This document shows, piece after piece, positions 51,708 to 60,345 of a DNA stretch of 64,000 bases. The notes under the pieces were generated by a model that worked only from the letters and a program-made list of their open reading frames with translations, ran no database searches and was not told the DNA's origin. The translations under genes and the position numbers were made by a program. Where the stretch lies: assembly GCF_014250515.1 (NCBI RefSeq), contig NZ_CP060202.1:1113001-1177000 (forward strand), read 5' to 3'. The DNA is from Hymenobacter sediminicola. GTDB lineage: Bacteria; Bacteroidota; Bacteroidia; Cytophagales; Hymenobacteraceae. Positions within the stretch are counted from its first letter, which is position 1; every line of letters begins with the position of its first letter.

Positions 51708-52634
51708 ATGCCCTTCCTCCACCGCCCGCAGGTTCAGAAGCTCGCCGCCCTTACCGGCCACCTCGATTGTGTGTATGCCCTGGCCGGCACGTCCGGCGCC
51801 GATACGTTCTACTCAGCCGGCGCCGATGGCATGGTGGCTGTCTGGCACACTGATGAGGCTGCGCAGGATGGCGCGTTGGTGGCGAAAGTGGAAAACTCAG
51901 TGTACGCGCTGCGGCACCTGCCCGACCGAAATCTGCTCGTCATCGGCCACAACTTTCAGGGAATTCAGGCAATTGATCTGGCCGAGAAAAAGCTGGTATT
52001 TGCCACCGCGCTACCGCCGGCCGCCATCTTCGACATGGTGTATTCCGAAGCCAGGCAGCGCCTATACGTGGCCCTCGGCGACGGAACGCTTGCCATACTC
52101 CGGGCTACTGATTTCAAGGTGGAAAGCCTACTGAAGCTCTCCGACAAAAGCCTGCGCTGCCTGGCGCTGCACGAGGAGCGGGGCGAGCTGGCCGTAGGCG
52201 GCTCCGACTGGCGCCTGCGCCTTCTGGATGCCGATTCGTTGGAGCTGAAACAGGAGTGGGAAGGCGGTACTAACTCCATCTTCACGGCGGGCTATTCGCC
52301 TGATGGCCGCTACCTACTCACGGCCGGCCGCGACGCCCACCTGCGCTCCTGGGATGTGGCCGCTGGCTACGCGGAACACCGCAGCATTGTGGCGCATCTG
52401 TTCACCATCAACCACCTCGCTTTTAGCCCCGATGGCGCTCTGCTGGCTACCTGCAGCATGGACAAAAGCATCAAGCTCTGGGATGCCGAAACCCTGGCCC
52501 TTCTGCGGGTGGTAGACAAGGCGCGGCACGCCGGGCACGGCACCTCCGTGAATAAGTTGTTTTGGCCGGGACGACAGAATAGGCTAGTTTCGTGTAGCGA
52601 CGACCGGAGCCTGGCCGTTTGGGAGCTGACCTGA
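51708..52634 (+). CDS. WD40-repeat protein
   Basis: 308 residues of WD40 beta-propeller, about six or seven repeats. Clear examples: LTGHLDCVYALAGTSGADTFYSAGADGMVAVW, FTAGYSPDGRYLLTAGRDAHLRSWD, INHLAFSPDGALLATCSMDKSIKLWD and VSCSDDRSLAVWEL. No other domain and no signal peptide, so a cytoplasmic scaffold; partners unknown. A -7 box lies just upstream. Confidence 0.9.
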   Translation: MPFLHRPQVQKLAALTGHLDCVYALAGTSGADTFYSAGADGMVAVWHTDEAAQDGALVAKVENSVYALRHLPDRNLLVIGHNFQGIQAIDLAEKKLVFATALPPAAIFDMVYSEARQRLYVALGDGTLAILRATDFKVESLLKLSDKSLRCLALHEERGELAVGGSDWRLRLLDADSLELKQEWEGGTNSIFTAGYSPDGRYLLTAGRDAHLRSWDVAAGYAEHRSIVAHLFTINHLAFSPDGALLATCSMDKSIKLWDAETLALLRVVDKARHAGHGTSVNKLFWPGRQNRLVSCSDDRSLAVWELT

Positions 52635-52764
52635 GCAGAAGCGCAGCAGCAGCGGCATTAGAGCCACACAAGAATCCGGCGCGAGCCACTACGCAGTTGC
52701 CGCTGTCTGTTTAACTGCCTGCCTTTCCTTGTTCCAGCTTCCGGCTCCTCACCTTTAGCTACCC

Positions 52765-53805
52765 ATGCCCATGAAAATCACCGCCCTCGATATCCGCCAG
52801 AAGACCTTTGAAAAAGCCTTTCGGGGGCTCGACAAAGACGAAGTGCAGGCGTTTCTGCTCACTCTCTCGCAGCAGTGGGAGCGGATGGGTGACGAAAACC
52901 GCGAGCTGCGCGTGAAACTGGACCACGCCACCCAGGACGTGAGCAAGATGCGCGAGGTAGAAACCAGCCTATACCGTACTCTTAAAACGGCCGAGGACAC
53001 CGGCAACAGCATCACGGAGCAGGCCCAGCGCGACGCCGAGCTGCGCATCCGGGAGGCGCAGCTGAAAGCCGAGCAGCTGCTGGCCGATGCCCGCCAGAAA
53101 GCCCGCGCCGTAGTGGAAGATGCCTATCAGCAGGCTGAAAAAACGGTGGCTGAGATGCAGAAGGAGGTCAGTGGCCTGGGGCAGGAGTGTCAGCGCCTCG
53201 AAGCCCAGCTCGACGGCCTCGTGCGCGACCTGCACCACTTGGCCTCCGATGCGCTGGACAAAGTGGAGAAAGCCAAGGCCCGGCCCAAAGCCAGCACGGC
53301 GGCCATCCTTTCGCGGGCAGCCAGCGTAAAGGTGAATCGACAGTCTTCCGATTCACCCGAAACCAATGCTCCTATGTTTGTCAATACAACTTCCACTTCA
53401 TCGGTAGCGGCAGTAGCTGGTGCTTCGGCTGCTTCGTTTGGCGGCTCGGCCGCATCCGCCGCGCCTGAACCTAAAGTTGCGGCAACCCAGCCCAGCGGCT
53501 ACAACCCTAAGCCCGGCCAGCAGCCCGACCCCGGCGCCCCTGCTCATGCCCCCGGCCCCGAGATTGAGCGGCCCGGTGCTCCAGCCGAAAATCCTGGTAT
53601 TTCGCCTGCTCCCCACATCGACCCGCCAGCGCCGTCGCAGGTGCCTGAGCCAGATGCCCCCCGTGTAGAGCCGCCAGCTCCTGATATCCGGCCAGTAGGC
53701 CCTAGCCACCCCGAAATCAATCAGCCTTCGCCCGTTACGCATCCTGGCCAGCCAGGTATGGCGGTAGCAGCACCCGCCGAGAAGTCTTTCTTCGATGAAA
53801 TCTAG
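52765..53805 (+). CDS. DivIVA-domain protein with Pro/Ala-rich tail
   Basis: 346 residues. The N-terminus MKITALDIRQKTFEKAFRGLDKDEVQAFLLTLSQQWERMGDENREL is the DivIVA membrane-binding domain (Arg and Phe in the first turn region). A long coiled coil follows (about 45-180, for example AELRIREAQLKAEQLLADARQKA). The last 170 residues are low-complexity, rich in Pro, Ala and Ser, ending FFDEI. DivIVA proteins sense negatively curved membranes and place division or polarity factors; in Bacteroidota the role is not settled. Start ATG 52765 or ATG 52771. Confidence 0.88.
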   Translation: MPMKITALDIRQKTFEKAFRGLDKDEVQAFLLTLSQQWERMGDENRELRVKLDHATQDVSKMREVETSLYRTLKTAEDTGNSITEQAQRDAELRIREAQLKAEQLLADARQKARAVVEDAYQQAEKTVAEMQKEVSGLGQECQRLEAQLDGLVRDLHHLASDALDKVEKAKARPKASTAAILSRAASVKVNRQSSDSPETNAPMFVNTTSTSSVAAVAGASAASFGGSAASAAPEPKVAATQPSGYNPKPGQQPDPGAPAHAPGPEIERPGAPAENPGISPAPHIDPPAPSQVPEPDAPRVEPPAPDIRPVGPSHPEINQPSPVTHPGQPGMAVAAPAEKSFFDEI

Positions 53806-53854
53806 CTCTGGTTTTTCCTGCTCCATGAAACCCAGCAGTTAACCAGCTTACCTG

Positions 53855-53884
53855 AAAGCCTGCCTTCTAAGGCAGGCTTTTTCG
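53855..53884 (+). terminator. Terminator of the DivIVA-domain gene
   Basis: AAAGCCTGCC TTCTAA GGCAGGCTTTTT hairpin with T run, 50 bases after the stop. Confidence 0.88.
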
Positions 53885-53949
53885 TTTTTTGCGGTTGGGC
53901 CGTATGCCACGGCTACCGATATACCTCACCAAGTTTACTACTACAGCGT

Positions 53950-54330
53950 ATGGGCCAGATTGCACTGGAAGGAATGGAGTTTTTTGCGTTTCACGGCTAT
54001 TACGACGAAGAGCAGAAAATCGGAAACAAGTACGGTGTTGACCTCTATATCCGGACGGACCTGCACGCAGCCGGCGCCTCCGACAAGCTGCATGAAACGG
54101 TAAACTACGAGGTGCTTTACCGCGTGGTGGCGGAGGAAATGGCAGCTCCTGCGCGCCTGCTCGAACACCTTGGCCACCGTGTGCTAGACCGGGTTCTGAT
54201 TGAGTTTCCGCATGTGCGTTCCGTAAAAGTGAGCGTATCAAAATTCAACCCGCCGCTGGGAGGTATCTGCCACCGAGCCCGCGTCACGCTGACACGGCGC
54301 CGAAATGACAGTGACACTCACCAGGAGTAG
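53950..54330 (+). CDS. folB: Dihydroneopterin aldolase
   Basis: 126 residues. Splits dihydroneopterin to 6-hydroxymethyldihydropterin in folate synthesis. The family start IALEGMEFFAFHGYYDEEQKIGNKYGVDLYIRTD and the signature VNYEVLYRVV with HRVLDRVLIEF are visible. It feeds on the FolE product made by the gene at 26832, although the two are not clustered. Short hairpin terminator at 54362-54392. Confidence 0.95.
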   Translation: MGQIALEGMEFFAFHGYYDEEQKIGNKYGVDLYIRTDLHAAGASDKLHETVNYEVLYRVVAEEMAAPARLLEHLGHRVLDRVLIEFPHVRSVKVSVSKFNPPLGGICHRARVTLTRRRNDSDTHQE

Positions 54331-54361
54331 GGTTTTTTAGATAGTGTATTGATAATCATAT

Positions 54362-54392
54362 AAAAAGCTGGCTTTTAAAGTCAGCTTTTTTA
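54362..54392 (+). terminator. Terminator of folB
   Basis: AAAAAGCTGGCTTTTAAAGT then CAGCTTTTTT hairpin, T run on the 3' side. Confidence 0.8.
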
Positions 54393-54407
54393 CATTTGTA
54401 CAAGTCT

Positions 54408-54481
54408 TACGAAAAAAATCGTAGATAAAATTTGCTTCTACGATAAGCTTCGTATATGTTTGACATACGAATCAATTCGTA
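54408..54481. promoter_or_regulatory. Three perfect TACGA-N6-TCGTA palindromes upstream of blaI
   Basis: Sites at 54408-54423, 54439-54454 and 54466-54481, all with five-base arms and exactly six bases between; centres are 31 and 27 bases apart. They lie directly before the blaI start (54502) and almost certainly form the operator of the BlaI-type repressor, overlapping its promoter. Confidence 0.85.
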
Positions 54482-54501
54482 ACACGGCTAAGCCTTCAAT
54501 C

Positions 54502-54912
54502 ATGAGTAAGAAACCCATTCCCAAGCCTACCGATTCGGAGCTGGAGATTTTGCAGGTACTGTGGCAGCACGGCCCTAGCACGGTCCGGTTCGTGAACGAC
54601 CAATTGAGCCAGAAGCGTGATGTTGGCTACACCACCACGCTCAAGATTCTGCAGCTCATGCTCGACAAAACGCTCGTGCTACGCGAAGATGATGCCCGCA
54701 CCCATATCTACCGGGCGGCGGTGCGGGAGGAAGAAACGCAGGGCCTGCTGCTCGACCGGTTTGTGGAATCTGCCTTTGGGGGCTCGGCCATGAAACTGGT
54801 GATGCAGGCGTTGGGCAGCGGCACTACGTCGCGGGAGGAGTTGGCGCAGATTCGCAGCCTGCTCAATGACATTGAAAATCAGCAGGACGACACTTCAAAA
54901 GCAAACAACTAA
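54502..54912 (+). CDS. blaI: BlaI/MecI/CopY-type transcriptional repressor
   Basis: 136 residues from the ATG at 54502. A winged-HTH domain with the BlaI signature KPTDSELEILQVLWQHGPSTVRFVNDQLSQ and the TTLKILQLMLDK recognition helix, then a dimerisation helix region (LLDRFVESAFGG). Represses its own operon until the M56 peptidase partner signals. Three palindromic sites lie in front of the gene. The stop overlaps the next gene's ATG by one base (TAATG), so the pair is translated together. Confidence 0.93.
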   Translation: MSKKPIPKPTDSELEILQVLWQHGPSTVRFVNDQLSQKRDVGYTTTLKILQLMLDKTLVLREDDARTHIYRAAVREEETQGLLLDRFVESAFGGSAMKLVMQALGSGTTSREELAQIRSLLNDIENQQDDTSKANN

Positions 54913-57494
54913 TGAACTGGCTCGAACAAGTACTTTCTCCCGCGCTGGTACGTGCGCTGGGCTGGACGCTGGTCCACTCACTCTGGCAAGGGGCTGTAGT
55001 AGCGCTGGCGCTGGCTGGGCTACTGCTGTTGCTGCGCCGCCACCGCGCCTCAGTGCGCTACAACGTATCGGCAGTAGCACTGGTCGTAATGCTGGGGCTG
55101 GCAGCCGTTACGTTCGCGCGGCACTACTACGCCGCCCGTACGGTGGTGGCATCTGCTACCATCAGCGAGGTTGACACCATCGCAGGGAGTACATTGGAAC
55201 TGGCCGCGGCTCCGGCCGCAACTGCCCCGGCCGGCCCTCTGCAGGCTTGGCTCAACTACTTCGACCAAAACCTGCCGATACTGGTAGCGGTATGGCTGTT
55301 GGGCCTGCTGGCCATGACCCTGCGCCTGCTGGGTGGGCTGGCGTATGTGCAGCGCCTGCGCCACTATCGTGTGCAGCCCTTGGCAGAGGAGTGGCAGCAG
55401 CGGCTGGCAAGCATTGCCGCCCGTGCTGGCCTGGAGCGCCCTGTTGCTCTGTTGGAATCGGCGCTGGTGAAGGCCCCGTTAGTAGTCGGGCATCTGCGCC
55501 CCGTGATTCTGCTGCCGCTAGGTACCGCTACGGGCCTGAGCCAGACGTATCTGGAAGCCATTCTGGCTCACGAACTGGCCCACGTAGCACGCCGCGACTA
55601 CCTCATGAACCTGCTGCAGGCCATTGCGGAGACCCTCTTCTTCTATCATCCTGCTGTGTGGTTCCTGTCGGCGTGCCTACGCACAGAGCGCGAAAACTGC
55701 TGCGACGACGACGCTACTGCGCTGGTAGGTGGCAACCCATTGACACTGGCCCGCGCGCTGGCAGCCCTTGCCGAGCGGAGCCTGGAGCCGCAGGTAGCGC
55801 CGCGCCTGGCCATGTCGGCCATGGGGCCGAGTGGCTCGCTGCTGGGCCGCATCCGGCGGCTGGTGCAGGGGCGTGGTACGCCTACTTTCACCGAAGGCTT
55901 CATGGCTGCCTGTGTAGTGCTGGCTGGTATGGTGTTGCTAAGCACCGCCGTGGCCCTCGCCGATCCGCAGCCGGCGGCAGAACCCACTAGTATGGAAGGC
56001 TCCCTGCAGCGCTTACCGTTTCTGACCGAAGAAGACACTACACGCAAAACTTCCACAGCAACCGCTGCGGCTCAGGCTGCCCCGGAAACGGTGCCAGCCG
56101 TTCCGCTGCTGCCCAAATCACCAGTGGTGGTGGAAGAAGAAACAGCAGTGGTAGCGCCACTAGCTGATGACGATAAGAAGCGCAAAGCTAAAAACAGCCG
56201 TACCGAGCGGGTTGTGATAGTGAACCAAAACGGTCCGCGGCGTGGTGGCCCCGGCACAGTGGTTATCGAGAAGGATAAAAAGGGCCGGCTGACGGACCTC
56301 TACGTGAATGGCCGCCGTGTAGAAGAGGCAACTGCCGACTCGAAAAAGAAAGGCAAGAAGACGGAGACCCGCACCGAAGTAATTCGGGTGGCGCCCGACA
56401 GCTGGAGCCGTGGCGCTGATGCCGGTTCCTTCAATTTCGGCGACGATTTTGCCCGTAGTTTCCGCTTCGAGGGAGCCCCGGGCCTGTCGAAGCAGGATGT
56501 GGAGCGAATCCGCCGCGACGTGCGGGTGCAGGTAGATGCTGCCCGCCGCCAGAGCAACCGCAACTACAACTTCGAGTTTCGCAACGAAGGCGGTGGCCGC
56601 GAGTCGTATGGCGACATCGAGCGTCGGGCCCTGGAGCAGGCTGAGCAAGGCCTGCGCGAAGCGGAGCGCAATGCCAAAACTGAAGTGGAGCGCACCCATA
56701 TCCGGGAAGAACGGGAACGGGTAACGGAGCGCCGCATGGAGCTGCGCGAACGAATGGAAGATTCCCGTCGGGACGCAGAAGAGGCCCGCCAGGAAGCTAT
56801 GCGTGATGCTGAGGAGGCCCGGCGCGATATGGAGGAAGCCCACCGGGATATGGAAGCAGCCCACCGCGACATGGAAGTAGCTCACCGCGACGCTTCTGCA
56901 GCACGCCGCGAGGCTGCCAAAAGCGGAGTGGTGCGGGAAGCCTTGGTAGCAGAAATGCTGCGCGACAAGCTGATTACAGACCGCCGCAACTTTACCTTTT
57001 CGCTACGCAGCAACTCGCTCACGGTGAATGGGAAAAAGCAGCCTGCCGCCGTGCTCAATAAGTACCTCAAACTGTATGAGCAGCGCAAAGGCCAGAAACT
57101 GAGCAGCACCGGAGGCTTCACCGTGAATGAGTCATCGAGCAGCAACACTTCCATGAGCAGCTCCGACATGCCTCCGCCACCTCCACCTCCTGGCGCGCCC
57201 GCTCCAATGCCCCCGCGGCCGCCCCGCGCGCCCCGGGCACCATTGGCGCTGCCTGCCCCTCCGGCTCCGCCCCGCGTCGATTCCGGCCGGATTCGGGAGG
57301 AGTTGCGCAAGGACGGTCTGATCGGCAAAGATGTGAAGAGTTTTCAATTTCAGCTCAACGACAGCGGATTACGCGTAAACGGCCAGCCGCAGTCGGCAGA
57401 AATGACAGAAAAATATCGGAAGCTGCTGGATGTGCCGGCCAGCACCAACGGTAGCAAAACCAACCGCAATATTCAGATTTCAGTGAGTGAGTAA
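54912..57494 (+). CDS. M56-family membrane metallopeptidase (BlaR1-like) with long acidic/basic tail
   Basis: 860 residues. Three or four N-terminal membrane helices (LVHSLWQGAVVALALAGLLLLL, VSAVALVVMLGLAAVTFA, LNYFDQNLPILVAVWLLGLLAMTLRLL) and the zinc motif HELAH (220-224) with the third ligand downstream in the TERENCCDDDA region. No penicillin-binding sensor domain, so it is a BlaR1-like peptidase without a known beta-lactam sensor. After residue 345 it is unusual: a Lys/Arg-rich segment (about 400-540), a very charged helical repeat region with HRDMEAAHRDMEVAHRDA-type copies (about 565-680) and a Pro/Ala-rich stretch (PPPPPPGAPAPMPPRPPRAP). Coupled to blaI by a TAATG overlap. Confidence 0.9.
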   Translation: MNWLEQVLSPALVRALGWTLVHSLWQGAVVALALAGLLLLLRRHRASVRYNVSAVALVVMLGLAAVTFARHYYAARTVVASATISEVDTIAGSTLELAAAPAATAPAGPLQAWLNYFDQNLPILVAVWLLGLLAMTLRLLGGLAYVQRLRHYRVQPLAEEWQQRLASIAARAGLERPVALLESALVKAPLVVGHLRPVILLPLGTATGLSQTYLEAILAHELAHVARRDYLMNLLQAIAETLFFYHPAVWFLSACLRTERENCCDDDATALVGGNPLTLARALAALAERSLEPQVAPRLAMSAMGPSGSLLGRIRRLVQGRGTPTFTEGFMAACVVLAGMVLLSTAVALADPQPAAEPTSMEGSLQRLPFLTEEDTTRKTSTATAAAQAAPETVPAVPLLPKSPVVVEEETAVVAPLADDDKKRKAKNSRTERVVIVNQNGPRRGGPGTVVIEKDKKGRLTDLYVNGRRVEEATADSKKKGKKTETRTEVIRVAPDSWSRGADAGSFNFGDDFARSFRFEGAPGLSKQDVERIRRDVRVQVDAARRQSNRNYNFEFRNEGGGRESYGDIERRALEQAEQGLREAERNAKTEVERTHIREERERVTERRMELRERMEDSRRDAEEARQEAMRDAEEARRDMEEAHRDMEAAHRDMEVAHRDASAARREAAKSGVVREALVAEMLRDKLITDRRNFTFSLRSNSLTVNGKKQPAAVLNKYLKLYEQRKGQKLSSTGGFTVNESSSSNTSMSSSDMPPPPPPPGAPAPMPPRPPRAPRAPLALPAPPAPPRVDSGRIREELRKDGLIGKDVKSFQFQLNDSGLRVNGQPQSAEMTEKYRKLLDVPASTNGSKTNRNIQISVSE

Positions 57495-57508
57495 AGTGCC
57501 GAAAAACC

Positions 57509-57546
57509 TACCGGCCGCCGCTGCAACGGCGGCCGGTTTTATTTTA
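57509..57546 (+). terminator. Terminator of the blaI-M56 operon
   Basis: ACCGGCCGCCG and CGGCGGCCGGT hairpin followed by TTTTATTTT. Confidence 0.85.
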
Positions 57547-57741
57547 TCGAAAACAAATATTCAGGTTGAGCAACGGTTGTAACCCGCGCTGCATCTATTA
57601 GCCCAATCAGCCCCGAAATACCCTCTGGCTGACTGCTTCCTTCTGGTCACGTTTGTGCCGTTTATTCCCCGTTCCGGCTGGCGTGCGTCTGCTTATTCTT
57701 TCCACCGTTTGGTACACGTTTCCTCCCGTCGTTTTGTCGTG

Positions 57742-60342
57742 ATGCGCCCCCATTTGCTCTTTTTTCTCCTGCTGGCTAGCCTGTGGCTGCTGGCTTCTCC
57801 GGCTTTTGCGCAGGAGCCGGCGCCGGCTGTTTCCGCCACTACGGTAGCTACCACCCTGGCCCCCAAAAAGCAGTTGCAGGCCGTGCGCATCACAGAAAGC
57901 ATTAAGCTGGACGGACAGCTGGACGAGGCTGCATGGCAGCAGGCGCCCATTGCCACCAAGTTCATTCAGAACCGCCCTAACCCTGGCCCGCCCGAGAAGC
58001 ACGCCACCGAAGTGCGCATCCTCTACGATGACGCCAACCTCTACATCGGGGCCGTGATGCACGACATCAGTGCCGATTCTATTCTGCGGGAGCTGACCCC
58101 GCGCGACAATTTCGGCAACACCGATTTCATCGGCATCTTCCTCGATACCTACCAAGACAAGCTCAACGGCTACGGCTTTTTCGTGACGACCGGCGGCGTG
58201 CAGATGGACTGCCGCTATTCGCCGGCCGGCGGCGAGGATTTTAACTGGAATGCCGTCTGGGACTCGCGCACGGCTATCAAAGGCACCGACTGGATTGCGG
58301 AAATGCGGATTCCGTACTCGGCCATCCGCTTCAGCAACCAGCCCGAGCAGCAGTGGGGCCTGAACTTTATGCGCCAACGCAAAAAGGAAAACCAGGCGTT
58401 TTTCTGGAATGAGGTGAAACCCGCCATTGATGGCTTCGTGAACCAATGGGGCGTGCTGCAGGGCGTTCGCGACATCAAACCTCCACTACGCCTTTCGCTC
58501 ACGCCCTACGTGTCGAGCTACGTCAACCACAATCCGCTCAATGAGGCCGGCACGCGCCGTACTACTACCAGCTTCAATGGCGGGGCCGACATCAAGTGGG
58601 GTATCAATGAAAGCTTTACACTCGATGCCACGCTCGTGCCCGACTTTGGGCAGGTGCAGAGCGACAACCAAGTGCTCAACCTCTCGCCGTTTGAGGTGCA
58701 GTTCAACGAGAACCGGCAGTTCTTCACCGAAGGCACTGAGCTTTTCAATAAAGGCAACCTGTTCTACTCGCGGCGAGTGGGCGCTACACCCATCGGCTTC
58801 TACGATGTGACACTGGCCGACAACGAGCAACTGGTGCGCAACCCCTCCGATACGCGCCTGCTGAATGCCACCAAAGTTTCGGGCCGGACCAGCAAGGGGC
58901 TGGGCGTAGGTATATTCAATGCACTGAGCAACGATGTATACGCTACAGTGCGCCACACCGAAACGGGCCAGGAGCGCGAGGTATTGACGCAGCCGTTCAG
59001 CAACTACAACATCGTTGTGCTCGACCAGAGCCTGAAAAACAACTCATACGTTTCGCTCATCAACACTAACGTTACGCGCGCCGGCCAGACCTATGATGCC
59101 AACGTGACGGGCGGCCTGTTTCGCTTTGCCAACAAAAAGAACTCCTATGCCGTGGATGGCCGGCTGGTGTATTCGCGCCGCCGCGGCAACGTGTTCGGGA
59201 AGCAGGACCAGATTGACGACCAAAACGGCTACAAATATTTGGTTGGCATCGGCAAAATCAGCGGGGCCTTCACGTGGGGCTTCAACCAGGGTATCGAGTC
59301 GAATACCTACAATCCCAACGACCTGGGTATTCTGTTCGGCAACAACAATATTTCCCAGAGTTTCTACGCCAACTACAACAAGTACAAGCCGTTCTGGAAG
59401 GTCAATAACCTCTACACGTGGGGCAATATCACGCACACACTGCTCTACAAGCCCACCCGCTACCAGGATTTCAACATCTCGGCGGGCATGAACACCACGT
59501 TCACCAAAAGCTTCCTTAGCGCGGGCTTCAACGTAAACTTCGACCCGGCCAAAAACGACTTCTACGAGCCGCGGATCCAACCGCTGGGCACCTACTATGT
59601 GCGCGTGCCCGGCAGCACCAACGTGGGCGGCTACTTCTCCACCGACTACCGCAAAAAACTTGCCTGGGACGCCAACGGTGGGGTTCGGGTGTACGGGGAA
59701 GATGCGCGGCTGGACCGTTCCGGCCGGGTTGGCTACGGCCTGAGCATTTCGCCGCGCTACCGCGTGAACAACAAGCTCAACTTCCGCTACAGCCTCGACT
59801 GGAATATGAGCCGCAACCAAATTGGCTTCGTGAATGGCGGCCTCGATTCTGGCGAACCGCTCGACACGGCGGTCATCCGCACCCTGGGTGGCGACGCGCT
59901 GCTCGGCCGTGACCCGGTAGATGTGCTGCTGGGCCGCCGCCAGGTTGTGACGGTAGCGAGTGTGGTATCGGGGGCGTATACGTTCAATAACCGCATGTCC
60001 TTGACGCTGCGCCTGCGCCACTACACCAGCAACGTCCGCTATAAGGATTTCACCCACCTACGTCCCGGAGGCGAGGAAACTCGCATAGACTACACCCGCA
60101 ACCGCGACAACACCTACAACGCCTTCAACATTGATGCTGTGTATTCGTGGTGGTTTGCGCCTGGCTCGCAGGTAAGCATCGTCTGGAAGAATGCCGGCAC
60201 CAATTTCCTGCAGGCCAACGAAGCCACGCCGCTTTACTTCAACAACCTCAACAACACCATCAATACTCCGCACAACAACTCAGTGTCGGTCAAAATCCTC
60301 TACTACCTCGACTACCTGGCGCTACGCCCGAAACGGGTGTAG
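57742..60342 (+). CDS. DUF5916 protein with CBM9-like domain
   Basis: 866 residues from the ATG at 57742, with a signal peptide (LFFLLLASLWLLASPAFAQ). After it comes a carbohydrate-binding-family-9-like domain (LQAVRITESIKLDGQLDEAAWQQA to about residue 240). The remainder is a long strand-rich region typical of DUF5916 outer-membrane proteins (NFMRQRKKENQAFFWNEVKP, NENRQFFTEGTELFNKG, SRRVGATPIG, many alternating barrel-like strands to YYLDYLALRPKRV). Probably an outer-membrane protein involved in surface carbohydrate or protein handling (inference). It ends 3 bases before the convergent meaB stop. Confidence 0.88.
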   Translation: MRPHLLFFLLLASLWLLASPAFAQEPAPAVSATTVATTLAPKKQLQAVRITESIKLDGQLDEAAWQQAPIATKFIQNRPNPGPPEKHATEVRILYDDANLYIGAVMHDISADSILRELTPRDNFGNTDFIGIFLDTYQDKLNGYGFFVTTGGVQMDCRYSPAGGEDFNWNAVWDSRTAIKGTDWIAEMRIPYSAIRFSNQPEQQWGLNFMRQRKKENQAFFWNEVKPAIDGFVNQWGVLQGVRDIKPPLRLSLTPYVSSYVNHNPLNEAGTRRTTTSFNGGADIKWGINESFTLDATLVPDFGQVQSDNQVLNLSPFEVQFNENRQFFTEGTELFNKGNLFYSRRVGATPIGFYDVTLADNEQLVRNPSDTRLLNATKVSGRTSKGLGVGIFNALSNDVYATVRHTETGQEREVLTQPFSNYNIVVLDQSLKNNSYVSLINTNVTRAGQTYDANVTGGLFRFANKKNSYAVDGRLVYSRRRGNVFGKQDQIDDQNGYKYLVGIGKISGAFTWGFNQGIESNTYNPNDLGILFGNNNISQSFYANYNKYKPFWKVNNLYTWGNITHTLLYKPTRYQDFNISAGMNTTFTKSFLSAGFNVNFDPAKNDFYEPRIQPLGTYYVRVPGSTNVGGYFSTDYRKKLAWDANGGVRVYGEDARLDRSGRVGYGLSISPRYRVNNKLNFRYSLDWNMSRNQIGFVNGGLDSGEPLDTAVIRTLGGDALLGRDPVDVLLGRRQVVTVASVVSGAYTFNNRMSLTLRLRHYTSNVRYKDFTHLRPGGEETRIDYTRNRDNTYNAFNIDAVYSWWFAPGSQVSIVWKNAGTNFLQANEATPLYFNNLNNTINTPHNNSVSVKILYYLDYLALRPKRV

Positions 60343-60345
60343 CGG

